A stretch of 64,000 nt of DNA from an uncultured Bacteroidales bacterium (GTDB lineage: Bacteria > Bacteroidota > Bacteroidia > Bacteroidales > Paludibacteraceae): NCBI GenBank assembly GCA_902798385.1, contig CADBWK010000001.1, positions 124,001 through 188,000 on the forward strand, written 5' to 3'. Each line of letters opens with the position of its first letter. Positions within the stretch are counted from its first letter, which is position 1. The notes below the pieces were generated by a model that ran no database searches, was not told where the DNA came from, and saw only the letters and a program-made list of their open reading frames with translations. A program made the position numbers and the translations under genes. Of the stretch, positions 25,375 to 35,386 are shown piece by piece.

Positions 25375-26901
25375 TTATTTGTTTTTGCGTTGTTTGATTG
25401 TTTCCAATAATGTTTGTCGTTCCCATTTGGACGTAGCAAACAGGAGGATTGACAAGCCGGTGATGATGACCGCCACGATTCCTGTAAGGAAGAATCGGAA
25501 TGAATCATCGCCGCTATGTACGTAATGGGTCATCGCATAGCATACACCGGCGTTGACAGCCATCGGTATAAAGATCGGCAGGATCGCCGTTCGGATGAAC
25601 GGCATAACTTCGAGTTCGCCCACCAGATGCATGACGGGGATACGCAGTAAGGAGGATACCAGCTCAAATGTGATAAACGCCCATAATACGCTGACCAACG
25701 GCATGCCATAGTGCAGACAAACCCAACCGACCGGTAGTGCCAACAACTTGGAGGTGTTCACCGTGAGGTTCCATATGCGCAGTTTGCCGATGGCTTGATT
25801 AGCGGCTGTCAGACCGATGGTGAGCTGGTCGATGACTGAAGCGATCAACATAAAGGCACTGAAGACCACACTATATTCCGGCACTTCTCCCAACCATAAG
25901 GTCAGTATCGCAGGCAGTTCAAACACAATCGGAATAAGCACGATGCCTTGCAGCAGAACGCCGTATTTGCTGGCGTATGCCGCGAGAAGATACTCTTTTT
26001 TTCTATCTCCAGCCCCTTCGGCTTTCATGATCTGCGGACTCATCGCGTTGAGAATCGAGTAGGCGAGGAAGTTCGTAGCACCTGTCACTTGCAGTGCGAT
26101 ACCGTAGGCGGCATTGACGATGACACTGTAGAAACGGTTGAAGAGCACGGCCAAGCCCTGACTGCGAATGATGATACAGCCGGAGGCATAGATGTTCCAT
26201 GCCGCAAAGCGGAAGATCTGCTTGATGAACGACCAATCGATCTCCTGTATCCGCGGAACATGACACTCGTCATAGTGGCGCATCGCGTAGAACAGGTACG
26301 CGCATAGGTTGAAGAGCGAAATACCGATCAGCAAAACGGAATAGAGAATCAGTTTATCGCCCAACGCAACGGTCAGGAAGATGGCAATCAGCAGCTTGAA
26401 CACGCCGTCCAGCACCTCCACCACCGAGGTATAGACGATATTCTCCCGCGCGATGAACAGCGCCCGGATAGGAGCCGTCACAAAAGTGAGGAGCAACACG
26501 ATACCGGCAGAGAAATACACCCATATGCCGGCGGTGATACGCTCCGGCTCTATATTGAGCACATGGTAGAGAACGGGATGATAAACGGCAGCCAAAATCA
26601 GTAACAAAGCACCGCCTATCATCAGGTGCAGAAGCATGCAGTTAGCATACGTAGCAGATAACTTATCGCTTTGCTTAGCCCCGTGATAGATAGACAGAAA
26701 TCGCTGCGGAACACCGGCCAACGCGTTGGTGATAAAGGACAGCATAGAGATCACACCGCCTACCAGCGAGAAGATGCCGAAATCGCTTTGCCCCAGCGCC
26801 GCCAGAATAAGGCGGGTGGAGTAGAGCGACAACACCACGTTGATGAACGTGCGGGTGTACTGTGCTATCGTGTTTACTACTATGCGTTGCGAAGCTGTCA
26901 T
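25375..26901 (-). CDS. Wzx-like polysaccharide flippase (first copy)
   Basis: 508 aa, about 12-14 hydrophobic segments, of the MOP/PST flippase superfamily that moves lipid-linked repeat units across the inner membrane. Typical start RIVVNTIAQYTRTFINVVLSL (split here over the first helix) and the conserved YSTRLILAALGQSDFGIF segment at the end of TM1. A second, distinct flippase lies at 33276. The two are alike in the first 60 residues (both have YxSRxVLxxLGxxDYGIF-type words) but differ elsewhere. Confidence 0.9.
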   Translation of the reverse strand: MTASQRIVVNTIAQYTRTFINVVLSLYSTRLILAALGQSDFGIFSLVGGVISMLSFITNALAGVPQRFLSIYHGAKQSDKLSATYANCMLLHLMIGGALLLILAAVYHPVLYHVLNIEPERITAGIWVYFSAGIVLLLTFVTAPIRALFIARENIVYTSVVEVLDGVFKLLIAIFLTVALGDKLILYSVLLIGISLFNLCAYLFYAMRHYDECHVPRIQEIDWSFIKQIFRFAAWNIYASGCIIIRSQGLAVLFNRFYSVIVNAAYGIALQVTGATNFLAYSILNAMSPQIMKAEGAGDRKKEYLLAAYASKYGVLLQGIVLIPIVFELPAILTLWLGEVPEYSVVFSAFMLIASVIDQLTIGLTAANQAIGKLRIWNLTVNTSKLLALPVGWVCLHYGMPLVSVLWAFITFELVSSLLRIPVMHLVGELEVMPFIRTAILPIFIPMAVNAGVCYAMTHYVHSGDDSFRFFLTGIVAVIITGLSILLFATSKWERQTLLETIKQRKNK

Positions 26902-26905
26902 GGGC

Positions 26906-27730
26906 TTACATGATTTTATACAGGAGTCGTTTCAACCATACCGGAGAGATACGGAAAAGGAATAAGGCATAAGCGTAGAACCATGCCACAATGCCGTAAT
27001 GCAACTCCCGATTGATGATACGTCGTTGGTCCAGTAATCCTTTGGCAAAAGCGTATCCGTTTCGGCGGTTGGTGAAGAAATCATTGTTCACGCGGAAGTT
27101 GAGCACCACCTCCTCTACGTTCGCTATCTTGGCGCCGTTCTTCAAACCGTCAAACCATAACATCGTATCTTGGTTCTTACGAAACTCCGGGCGGTAGAGA
27201 CATCCGGCTTTATCGAAATACGACTGACGAATCAGCACGGCAGGATGCGCTAACGGATCCCGTTTGGCAAAATAACGGAAGCAGGCCTCCGGAGTAAGCG
27301 GATAGTGATTGATCTTGTTGCGGTCGTTGCCGTTTTCGTCAATCTCATTGGTTGCACCTCCGACTATATCGATCTCCGGATGCGCTAGCAAATAGTTCAT
27401 TTGCAACTCAATTCGTTCCGGAACAGAGATGTCGTCCGCATCCATGCGGGCAAAATAGGTGTATCCTTGCTCTTGCGCCCAACGAATCATGTCATTGAGC
27501 GTAGCCGCCAAACCTCTGTTCTGCTCAAAATACAGAATAGTCACCTGCTCGTTGTGCCCATAGGAACGAACGCATTGCTCCAGTTCGTCTTCTACAGGTC
27601 CGTCTACACCCATCAGCACATGTAGGGGCTGATAGCTCTGTCTCAGCATGCTCTCCACCGACAAACGTAAGTACGTTGGGGAGTCTTGCCGGTAAACGGG
27701 CAATAATACGATTACTTTCGGATTATTCAT
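26906..27730 (-). CDS. Glycosyltransferase family 2
   Basis: 274 aa from the ATG at 27730, which overlaps the previous stop by four bases (ATGA). Seen: KVIVLLPVYRQDSPTYL, MGVDGPVEDEL, LNDMIRWAQEQGYTY and DxD-containing ARMDADDIS, then a YRPEFRKNQDTMLW acceptor segment. This profile resembles beta-1,3-galactosyl/GlcNAc-type GT2 enzymes of capsule loci. A short hydrophobic C-terminus may touch the membrane. Confidence 0.9.
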   Translation of the reverse strand: MNNPKVIVLLPVYRQDSPTYLRLSVESMLRQSYQPLHVLMGVDGPVEDELEQCVRSYGHNEQVTILYFEQNRGLAATLNDMIRWAQEQGYTYFARMDADDISVPERIELQMNYLLAHPEIDIVGGATNEIDENGNDRNKINHYPLTPEACFRYFAKRDPLAHPAVLIRQSYFDKAGCLYRPEFRKNQDTMLWFDGLKNGAKIANVEEVVLNFRVNNDFFTNRRNGYAFAKGLLDQRRIINRELHYGIVAWFYAYALFLFRISPVWLKRLLYKIM

Positions 27731-28809
27731 GATGCATATTGTATTTCTAAACTTTTCATCCAAACTTCACAGGATTGTTTGGAGTCAAAAAATTGTAACT
27801 GCGTAGGAATGTGTGCGCATAAGGTGTCTTTCTCTTTCAGCACGTTTCTAAAGCCGTCTTCAATAGCATTTATATCATAGGGATCGACTTTGATGCCGGC
27901 TTCTCCTACTACCTCCGGCAAACTGGTGGCATTGGCTACTAAAGCGGGTTTGCCGTATCGGAAGCCCTCCAAAGGCGGAATACCGAATCCTTCGCATAGA
28001 CTAAGCAGCACAACCGCTTCTGCATGTTTGTACAGATAGGTGACTTGACCGTCTTGCAAATACCCTAAATAGCGCACATTCGGCGTTTCTTCTATCTTCT
28101 TGAGTATCGGCTCGAAATTATGTAAAGGCTTGCCGGCAATCACCAATTGATACTTACCGTCTTTGTTAAACCGTGTGAATCCCTCCATCATCTGAAGGAT
28201 GTTTTTGCTGGGTTGAATACTTCCGATGAAAAGGAAATAGGGCTTTGCACCCACCTCCACCGGTATCTCATCTGCCTCTCTTGCCGGAAGAATGTTATAG
28301 GTGATCTTCAACTTGTTCCGAGCCGCAGGAATATAGTGCGCTATTTGACGATAACTGTATTGCGAGACCGTCAGTACTTCGTCCACCATGCGCACGTAAA
28401 GGCGCGTGACGAGGGTCAAATAGGTGCGCTGCAACCATCCGTATCGCTCCGGATTCGTGAGGTAATAAACGTCATGAAGTGTAAACACTCGCTTGGCACG
28501 AACCAACAACGGGAACGATGTACAATAGCTGTAGAACACGTCGCAGGGCTTGATATACCGATAGAACAAGGTTTGCTCAAAGAGAATACGTTTCCATCCG
28601 TTTCCCAGCGTTGGTACGTCGATATACTCCACATCTGCGTGAGCAGGCATGCCGAAGAAATCGGAAGCGATATGCTTCTGTTTATACACAATGAAATGCG
28701 TACCGCTCGTGTCATACTCACTCATTATATTCAGCAGGTGACGAATATAATGAAAAGCACCTGTGGGCTGCGTATTGGGTAATGCTATGAAATTGAGTGC
28801 TACTATCAT
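27727..28809 (-). CDS. Glycosyltransferase family 4
   Basis: 360 aa, GT-B fold. N-terminal half starts IVALNFIALPNTQPTGAFHY; C-terminal donor domain shows FLFIGSIQPSKNILQMMEGF, the VVLLSLCEGFGIPPLEGFRYGKP motif in part (ExxxxxxxE: EGFGIPPLE) and AGIKVDPYDINAI. Retaining transferase; donor unknown. Overlaps both neighbours by four bases. Confidence 0.9.
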   Translation of the reverse strand: MIVALNFIALPNTQPTGAFHYIRHLLNIMSEYDTSGTHFIVYKQKHIASDFFGMPAHADVEYIDVPTLGNGWKRILFEQTLFYRYIKPCDVFYSYCTSFPLLVRAKRVFTLHDVYYLTNPERYGWLQRTYLTLVTRLYVRMVDEVLTVSQYSYRQIAHYIPAARNKLKITYNILPAREADEIPVEVGAKPYFLFIGSIQPSKNILQMMEGFTRFNKDGKYQLVIAGKPLHNFEPILKKIEETPNVRYLGYLQDGQVTYLYKHAEAVVLLSLCEGFGIPPLEGFRYGKPALVANATSLPEVVGEAGIKVDPYDINAIEDGFRNVLKEKDTLCAHIPTQLQFFDSKQSCEVWMKSLEIQYAS

Positions 28810-29939
28810 TGTCCTATTATTTTCAATATCTTTTTCGTTCGTTCTTCGAGGCGCAGATTGTTGGCTTTAGTGAGTGCGCCTTGTGCCAAACGTCGGCTTA
28901 GTTCTTGGTCGCTCTTCAAGCGCAAGATCGCGTCGGCTATCTCATGCACGTCAGACGGATTTACGCGTATGCTGTTCTTCTCATCCAAGATGTCGTCGTT
29001 AAACGGCAGGTCAGAAGAGATAATCGGCAGGCCGCAAGCCATCGATTCGATGACAGAGTTCGGACAGCCTTCTGCTACGCTGGGCAGTACAAAGACATCC
29101 GCTGCATTGAGATAATGTACGATTTCGTTATGCGGCAGTTGGCCTTTGAAGGCGATATGTTCGTAGTTCGGCTCGTCTTTGCAGTTATCCATCGGGCTGC
29201 CTATATAGATCGCTTGGATATGCGGGTCGTTCAGTTGCTTCAACGCGGCATCTACCCGGAACACTCCTTTGCGGTCATTGAACCGTCCGCAGAAAGCCAC
29301 CACGAAATCATCGTCTTCAATGTCCAATTTCTTGCGCATGGCAGAACCGTCTTCCGGATAGAACTCCTGCGGATTATACGCATTCGGCAGCACATGACAT
29401 TTCTTTTCCTCTGCTAAGCCATAAGCCACGCTCTCCTGTTTGTTCTTCGTGCTCACGCAAACGACAGCTTTCGTATGCTCCTTGAGCCAGGCACGCTTTG
29501 CGTGGCTGATCTGCTCCATAGGAATGATATCTTCACCGGTCGCTACGATCAGCGGGAGCTGCTTTTGGCTTACATAAGGCATCGCCATGACGGCATTCAA
29601 CCAGAAATGCGCATACACCACGTCCGGAGTCTTCAACCTGCGTGCCGTCAGTGTCGTCACGATTCGGTTGCACCAGCGAGTCCATCCTCCGAAGCGTCCG
29701 TCACCTGCTGTAATGGAGTAGGGACGGTAGATATGAATCGTCTTGCCCTCCACCTCTTGCGTGAAATGACGCGGAGCCAACGGCACATGGCGCAACCAGT
29801 GCTTGGTGAGCGACTGCGGGGCAATCACCGACACACAATTCCCTTGTCGCGTCATCTCTTCCGCGATATTGGCGATGAAAGCCGAGTAGGGAAGACCCGG
29901 ACTCGGATATCCGTCTGCTATGATGAGAATATGTGTCAT
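28806..29939 (-). CDS. Glycosyltransferase family 4
   Basis: 377 aa from the ATG at 29939 (ATGA overlap with the ATP-grasp gene). Starts THILIIADGYPSPGLPYSAF, carries VAFCGRFNDRKGVFRV, the VFVLPSVAEGCPNSVIESMA donor-site motif, and NSIRVNPSDVHEIADAI. A GT-B retaining enzyme similar to exopolysaccharide transferases. Confidence 0.9.
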   Translation of the reverse strand: MTHILIIADGYPSPGLPYSAFIANIAEEMTRQGNCVSVIAPQSLTKHWLRHVPLAPRHFTQEVEGKTIHIYRPYSITAGDGRFGGWTRWCNRIVTTLTARRLKTPDVVYAHFWLNAVMAMPYVSQKQLPLIVATGEDIIPMEQISHAKRAWLKEHTKAVVCVSTKNKQESVAYGLAEEKKCHVLPNAYNPQEFYPEDGSAMRKKLDIEDDDFVVAFCGRFNDRKGVFRVDAALKQLNDPHIQAIYIGSPMDNCKDEPNYEHIAFKGQLPHNEIVHYLNAADVFVLPSVAEGCPNSVIESMACGLPIISSDLPFNDDILDEKNSIRVNPSDVHEIADAILRLKSDQELSRRLAQGALTKANNLRLEERTKKILKIIGQ

Positions 29940-30841
29940 TTGTTCATCCATGCTCCAATTTTATTGTCCCATTCTTTAGGTTCAAATGGAACAAACCCGC
30001 TCCAATGATAGAATGTAAGTTCTCCAAAATACACCTGTCCGTTGATATCATAAAGGTCCACACGCACATGAGGAATGCCTGCAGAGAGTTTGCGTGCCAA
30101 TTCTACCATCGTGTCAAATCCTTTTGGCTTTGCCGGTATGTGAGATGCATGCTCATGACCATTTGTGAATGGTAATAAGTTAAAATCCATATCGAAGAAA
30201 TCAAATTTCGTTTCTTCGTTCGGATTCTCGCGGTCGGTTGCAATAAACAGCATCTTGGGTTCTCCATTAAAGCAGAAGAACTTGTAATCTTTCAATTCAT
30301 AGCCGCTTTCGTCCACCATGTATTGCTCTACTATTATTCGGTGTTTCACATTTTTGTATGGCCATTCACGAGATACAGCATAATAATTACGTTTAAGTCC
30401 GGCGGATAGTCTTTTGATAGCTGTTGGGATATCCAATGTGTTTTTGTCTTTGCATATTACAATACCACCACTATCATGTGTGACTTTTGCTACGAACTGA
30501 TTAGGTAATTTATCCCAAGGAACATCTTCTGGTTTGTCCCAAACACCGATGGTTGGAATAATATGTTCTTTGCCAATGCGCTCTGTAACATACTCTTTTG
30601 CTTCTGCTTTATCTACCATCCGTGTATAGTCTGATTTACGGTCATGCAGTTTCAGCCATTGCAATTTTTCATTGTATGTTTTCGGATTGTTAAAATCCAT
30701 CCAATAACCCATTGTCAGCCGGAATTTGACAGCAAGGAACAATTGATCCGGTACCATGGGAGCAATTATATTCCATCCGCGGAGCAGTATTCGCTCTGGG
30801 TGGTGTATCAAATATGTAAAGAATTTATTAACAATGTTCAT
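29936..30841 (-). CDS. TupA-like ATP-grasp ligase (second copy)
   Basis: 301 aa, same family as 22422-23300: NPKTYNEKLQWLKLHDRK, DKAEAKEYV, LPNQFVAKVTHDSGG, LKDYKFFCFNGEPKML and VRVDLYDINGQVYFGELTF are shared in the same order. The N-terminal 30 residues differ. Overlaps the upstream GT4 by 14 bases and the downstream GT4 by 4. Marks the edge of the A+T-rich part of the block (about 29.9-35.4 kb). Two copies imply two different linkages or acceptors (inference). Confidence 0.88.
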   Translation of the reverse strand: MNIVNKFFTYLIHHPERILLRGWNIIAPMVPDQLFLAVKFRLTMGYWMDFNNPKTYNEKLQWLKLHDRKSDYTRMVDKAEAKEYVTERIGKEHIIPTIGVWDKPEDVPWDKLPNQFVAKVTHDSGGIVICKDKNTLDIPTAIKRLSAGLKRNYYAVSREWPYKNVKHRIIVEQYMVDESGYELKDYKFFCFNGEPKMLFIATDRENPNEETKFDFFDMDFNLLPFTNGHEHASHIPAKPKGFDTMVELARKLSAGIPHVRVDLYDINGQVYFGELTFYHWSGFVPFEPKEWDNKIGAWMNK

Positions 30842-31886
30842 ATGGTAAAAGTGATTTAATTAAAGAATCCCATGAAGAAATAAATTTTTCTTGTGAGAAC
30901 TCATTCATTCTATTACGAATATTATAAGAACACTTCTGTTGGTATTCTGGAGAATTTATCATCTCGTTCAATTTTTGGGCAAACATATCATCGTCGTTGT
31001 CAGATACAATAATGCCTTCTTCTGGAGAAACGTAAATTTCAGAAATAATTCCTCCCAGTTCATACGAAATACATGCACATCCTTGCGATGCTGCTTCCAA
31101 CAAACACATAGGAAAACCTTCGACTCGACTTGGTAATGCAAAAATTGCGGCACGTTGATATAAATCCTGCATATTTTTAATTTGCCCAGCATATAGAATG
31201 GATGATAATGGAGGTACTCCATCTATTCCAGCTATAACCAGTTTCCATTCTGGATTGGAAGATGAAATGGATTCCCAGATTCGTATCATACGGTCAAATC
31301 CCTTAATTTGCCAAGCATCTTTTCGACCTACGCATAAAACTATTTTTTCTCTTTTAATATTTCCATCATATACAGGAAAGGAAATAGGATTATATATAAC
31401 AACCTTGTTGGGAATTTTATTCTTTAATATTTGTTCGTCAGTATGGCTTAATATACTAACACAGTCTGCCCATTTATATGCATGCCATCTAATCCAATGT
31501 GTAAACCAATGTTGACGGTGGCTATATGAAGTGTGGTCAGCCGCGATTACATGCACAGACTTACAAAGGCTTGCCATACGCGCACATAAATACGGCTCCG
31601 GTTCAACGCCGATGATGATATCCGGGTGTGTATAATTAATTATTTGGTGATATTTCCGAATCCGTTCACTCATTTGAACTATTCCTGCTAAATGGCTTTT
31701 CCCCTTACGTGCTACGTGATTATCAATAATAGTGATATTATCTCCACAACCATAAAGCATCGGGCGTTGACGGTCAAATGCTAACACTACATCATAACCT
31801 TTTGATGATAGCCCATTGCACATAATAGAGGTCACTCTTGCGGCACCGCCGCTGGCCATATGATCGATAAAAACTAAGATTTTCAT
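30828..31886 (-). CDS. Glycosyltransferase family 4
   Basis: 352 aa. Starts MKILVFIDHMASGGAARVTS, a typical GT4 opening, with VLCVGRKDAWQIKGFDRMIR, FALPSRVEGFPMCLLEAASQ (donor-site Glu pair) and a C-terminal region with DNDDDMFAQKLNEM. Clearly richer in A+T than the GT genes at 26.9-29.9 kb, suggesting a separate origin. Overlaps Wzy by four bases. Confidence 0.9.
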   Translation of the reverse strand: MKILVFIDHMASGGAARVTSIMCNGLSSKGYDVVLAFDRQRPMLYGCGDNITIIDNHVARKGKSHLAGIVQMSERIRKYHQIINYTHPDIIIGVEPEPYLCARMASLCKSVHVIAADHTSYSHRQHWFTHWIRWHAYKWADCVSILSHTDEQILKNKIPNKVVIYNPISFPVYDGNIKREKIVLCVGRKDAWQIKGFDRMIRIWESISSSNPEWKLVIAGIDGVPPLSSILYAGQIKNMQDLYQRAAIFALPSRVEGFPMCLLEAASQGCACISYELGGIISEIYVSPEEGIIVSDNDDDMFAQKLNEMINSPEYQQKCSYNIRNRMNEFSQEKFISSWDSLIKSLLPYEHC

Positions 31887-33298
31887 TGTTTTGTGTAGCG
31901 TTTAGCAATTGCATGGATAATATAGAAAACCAAAAGCGTAGAGATACTAAGAAATACGTTAAGGAACGCGCTGGCATGTCCACGAGGCGCATAAATGATA
32001 TCCGGTATCATAATCAATCCGAAAGCGCAGGGCCATAATCCTTTGCGTACCCAATGGTAGAATCGCGCAAAAATAACACCGTACATCATGTTCCAAAGCA
32101 GCAGACCGGTATAACCGAAATCATGCCATACTTCGGCGATATATGATGTACCCAGACCGACACCGCTTAAGAAACTCCTATGCGCCTGCAGGTAGGTGAT
32201 GCTGTTGGCCAACGAGTGACCGTACAAAGCCATCTCTTCCGTTTGCGAACGGTATTCAACGGCGGTGCCCATGAGTTGGAAGACAAAATTCTTATTGAAG
32301 TTGTCGATGATCTGACCGAAAGAGAAAATACGGCCGTCATCCAGCAGGTCTCGAAAATCGTATGTGAGGCCGATAACTTGAGCCGAAACACCTTGTTGAT
32401 AGAAGAAATTGACGAACATGTCTAATATGCCTGCTTCCTCCATCTCTTTGTCGCCACGGATAAAATCAATCATAAACATTCCTGCTAAAAGGAAAGGAAT
32501 CATGCTAACCATAGCAATCATGGCTTTGCGCGAAAGCCAAGGTTCACCCGGTGTAATGAAATTTCGCACGCTGTAATAGAAAAGCAAGAATACCAAAGTC
32601 AGCATGAAAGCTGTACGACTACCAGTAGAAAGGGAAAACAATGCTAAAATCAGATTCAGCACAATAGGCAGACGTGCTTCCTGTTTAGACGGGAAGGTTG
32701 CCAAAAACAGGCAGATGAGCGGGGTATATAATGCTGATAATTTATGTATGAAAGCGGGTAATTGACTTTCAAAATCTGCGTATAACCCGAAATAGCCGTT
32801 ATTAAAGACGAAAATACTTTTTTCTAAGACGATGGCGACGAAGAAAAACGAACATCCGTATGAAAGTATCTTGCTGATATGCCGGATACTCAGTACATAT
32901 GGCGTATTATTATCATAGATTTGGAGTTTCTCATCCTCTATCTTAGGCATCATAACGAACCCCAAATAGGAACCGAAGATACTAATCGCCAGCGTGGTAT
33001 AGATAAACCGCAATGTCTCCATATCAAACATACGAATCGTGCCATCCACATCTGCTGCTATATATCCTGTTTGGAAGAAATCCGGAAGAATGAGTCGCGT
33101 CATCAGAAAAGTGAAGAGTGTAGTTTGGAAAAGTAAAAGAAGAAGCCGTTCTTTTACCCGCAGCAAGCAGAAACATACTACCACAATCCACATCATTAAT
33201 GTGATAGCCGCTTGCCATTCTGCCACTATGAAGAAGAGCACCAGCAAAGCAAGCAGAATAGTGCTTGTTCCAAATTTATCTCGTGCGATACTCAACAT
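31883..33298 (-). CDS. wzy: Wzy-type oligosaccharide repeat-unit polymerase
   Basis: 471 aa with about 10-12 predicted membrane helices and a long soluble loop near residues 290-360 (about FDRDLLDDGR... to YGHSLANSITYLQ), as in O-antigen polymerases. Other signs are a SLSTGSRTAFMLTLVFLLF helix and the late DFGYTGLLLWNMMYGVIFA segment. It joins repeat units on the periplasmic side. Identification rests on topology and context, since Wzy proteins share little sequence. Overlaps the flippase by 23 bases. Confidence 0.82.
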   Translation of the reverse strand: MLSIARDKFGTSTILLALLVLFFIVAEWQAAITLMMWIVVVCFCLLRVKERLLLLLFQTTLFTFLMTRLILPDFFQTGYIAADVDGTIRMFDMETLRFIYTTLAISIFGSYLGFVMMPKIEDEKLQIYDNNTPYVLSIRHISKILSYGCSFFFVAIVLEKSIFVFNNGYFGLYADFESQLPAFIHKLSALYTPLICLFLATFPSKQEARLPIVLNLILALFSLSTGSRTAFMLTLVFLLFYYSVRNFITPGEPWLSRKAMIAMVSMIPFLLAGMFMIDFIRGDKEMEEAGILDMFVNFFYQQGVSAQVIGLTYDFRDLLDDGRIFSFGQIIDNFNKNFVFQLMGTAVEYRSQTEEMALYGHSLANSITYLQAHRSFLSGVGLGTSYIAEVWHDFGYTGLLLWNMMYGVIFARFYHWVRKGLWPCAFGLIMIPDIIYAPRGHASAFLNVFLSISTLLVFYIIHAIAKRYTKQ

Positions 33299-34802
33299 GC
33301 CGATTCGGAATTAATGATAATATTTGCTTTCGTTCTTCTCTCTTTAGGATACACCACCACCATATAGCGGAGCAAATAACCATCGAAGCAAGACTGATGA
33401 CTATTTGTTGCCAAAGAGTAGAAGTTAGTGTGTTAAAATAGAACAGTCCTCCGGCGCATATCAGACAGAGACATGCCGGTAATAATATATTATATGTATA
33501 TGCTGTGCTGTTGAAACCAGCTACTTTCCTTGCCAATATCAAGATAACGAACATGTTCACCAGTTCCATAAAGATACAGCATACAAAAATGCTAGCATAT
33601 GGTGCTCCGGCCTTCAACACAAAATAACCCAGCACTAAAGGAAATGCCAGGATGATTCCTTCTGCTATCTGGTAATATTTTAAATTCCCTTTGGCTTTAA
33701 AGATGGTGTCTATCGGGCCGTGGATGGAACGGATGAGCGAGATACAAAGCGTGAGTTGGAGAAAGACAACCGAGTATTCGGGGACTTCACCCAGCCATAA
33801 CTGCAAGAGCCATGGCGTAAGATAGATGAGGGGAATCGTCAGCATCAGTTGGACATAGAATAATATCTTCGAGGAGATAAAAATCGCTTTCTGAAAATCA
33901 TCATATTTCCCTCCTGCATAAGCTTTTATACTATATGGCGTCATCACAGTGTTTACGTTTGTCAAAAACTGTTTGGTCAGTTCACTCACTTGAAAAGCTA
34001 TTCCTCGGGCCGCATTTACCACAGTACCGCCAAATACATTGAGAATCATATTCATGCCATTTTGCGTAATTGTGTAGGCTGTGTTACCCAAGAAATTCCA
34101 ACCGGCAAACTGTGTCATTTGCTTTATATATTTTTTGTCCCATAGCCCTCGTAGTTTGATTTCCTCAAAATGGCTTTTACAATATATATAATTAATCAGA
34201 TATATGATAATGCTTACCCCTAATAGCAGATATCCGTAGAAGGATAGTTTGTCGAAGGGAGCGTGGCTTAATAGAAAAACAATGCCTAATTTCATTAAAC
34301 TCTCAACGATTGCTATAATGGCATAAAAATTCATATGTTCATGAGCAATGATTTCCGCATCGAAAACGGACGTAATGATACTGATTGCAGCTATGCCTAC
34401 AGAGCATTGGAATACGATGAATGCCGGTTCTAACCTTTCAGGAGCAATATTGATTTTATATGCAAAGAACCATATTCCTAGAATTTCGACCAAGCATATA
34501 AATATAATAGCAATGATGAGGTTGATGTATATACTCAAGTTGAATACAAGTTGTAAATTATATGCGTTGCCTTGGCCCATTTCATAGTTCAGGTATCGTT
34601 GCGTAGATGATGAAAATACAGCCCGTAATGAATTGAACATTGCGACAATACTTCCAACCAGAGTGAATATTCCATAATCATCCACTCCTAATTGCTGTAG
34701 TACAACTCGTGAGGTATAAAAGGAAACGACTATCAGGACAAACATGCGTATATACATGAATGCCGTATTTTTAGCTAATCGTTTTCCTGTCGTTCCACTC
34801 AT
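33276..34802 (-). CDS. wzx: Wzx-like polysaccharide flippase (second copy)
   Basis: 508 aa, about 12-14 membrane helices, MOP superfamily: KRLAKNTAFMYIRMFVLIVV, SRVVLQQLGVDDYGIFTLVG, FSSSTQRYLNYEMGQGN. Adjacent to Wzy and in the A+T-rich part of the locus, so this is the likelier partner of the polymerase; the copy at 25375 may serve another glycan or be a relic of a merged locus. Four-base overlap with the acetyltransferase. Confidence 0.9.
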   Translation of the reverse strand: MSGTTGKRLAKNTAFMYIRMFVLIVVSFYTSRVVLQQLGVDDYGIFTLVGSIVAMFNSLRAVFSSSTQRYLNYEMGQGNAYNLQLVFNLSIYINLIIAIIFICLVEILGIWFFAYKINIAPERLEPAFIVFQCSVGIAAISIITSVFDAEIIAHEHMNFYAIIAIVESLMKLGIVFLLSHAPFDKLSFYGYLLLGVSIIIYLINYIYCKSHFEEIKLRGLWDKKYIKQMTQFAGWNFLGNTAYTITQNGMNMILNVFGGTVVNAARGIAFQVSELTKQFLTNVNTVMTPYSIKAYAGGKYDDFQKAIFISSKILFYVQLMLTIPLIYLTPWLLQLWLGEVPEYSVVFLQLTLCISLIRSIHGPIDTIFKAKGNLKYYQIAEGIILAFPLVLGYFVLKAGAPYASIFVCCIFMELVNMFVILILARKVAGFNSTAYTYNILLPACLCLICAGGLFYFNTLTSTLWQQIVISLASMVICSAIWWWCILKREERKQILSLIPNRHVEYRTR

Positions 34803-35383
34803 TGTGCTATAGGATATGTTTTTATTATTTTTGCCGGATTGCCGCCCACTGCCACATTGTCTGAGATGTTTTTATAGACCACTGTGTTGGGTGCAATACG
34901 TACGTTTTTGCCAATATGTATGTCGCCGTATATCTTACTACCCATCGCAAGTTCCACATGGTCTTCTATTGTGGGACGTGCTTCAGGTATGTCTTTATTG
35001 CCAATGACAACACCGGTTGATACGGTGCAATAGTTGCCCATCTTGCGGCAATTAATTATAACTCCTCCTGAAAAATGAGCAATCTTTATACCATAACCTA
35101 CCATGTTTGCACCGATGTGAATGCCATATCGATGTCCCATGCGGCTGTGGCGTACATTCCAGTATTTGCGGACCAATTCATGGATGATGTTGGTTGAGGT
35201 ATTTGTCCAATATTCCAAGTGGCGTAATGTGTGCAAATATTTGAGGACATGTGCTTGCTCGTCACCAATAGCCAGTTTGATAATATATTGGATATATCCG
35301 GAGATTGTATAGCGTGTCGGCATTCCGGCACGTATGGCATCTTCCTGCAGGTAAAAATTTAAATCCTTCTTACTCTTAATCAT
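34799..35383 (-). CDS. Serine acetyltransferase-like hexapeptide O-acetyltransferase
   Basis: 194 aa. The C-terminal two thirds is a left-handed beta helix of hexapeptide repeats (YGIHIGANMVGYGIKIAHF, NCRKMGNYCTVSTGVVIGN, HIGKNVRIAPNTVVYKNI) ending in GGNPAKIIK, the SAT-like closing motif. The helical N-terminal part is shorter than in CysE. In a glycan locus it probably O-acetylates the repeat unit from acetyl-CoA (inference). Three bases downstream of the nucleotidyltransferase. Confidence 0.88.
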   Translation of the reverse strand: MIKSKKDLNFYLQEDAIRAGMPTRYTISGYIQYIIKLAIGDEQAHVLKYLHTLRHLEYWTNTSTNIIHELVRKYWNVRHSRMGHRYGIHIGANMVGYGIKIAHFSGGVIINCRKMGNYCTVSTGVVIGNKDIPEARPTIEDHVELAMGSKIYGDIHIGKNVRIAPNTVVYKNISDNVAVGGNPAKIIKTYPIAQ

Positions 35384-35386
35384 TGT

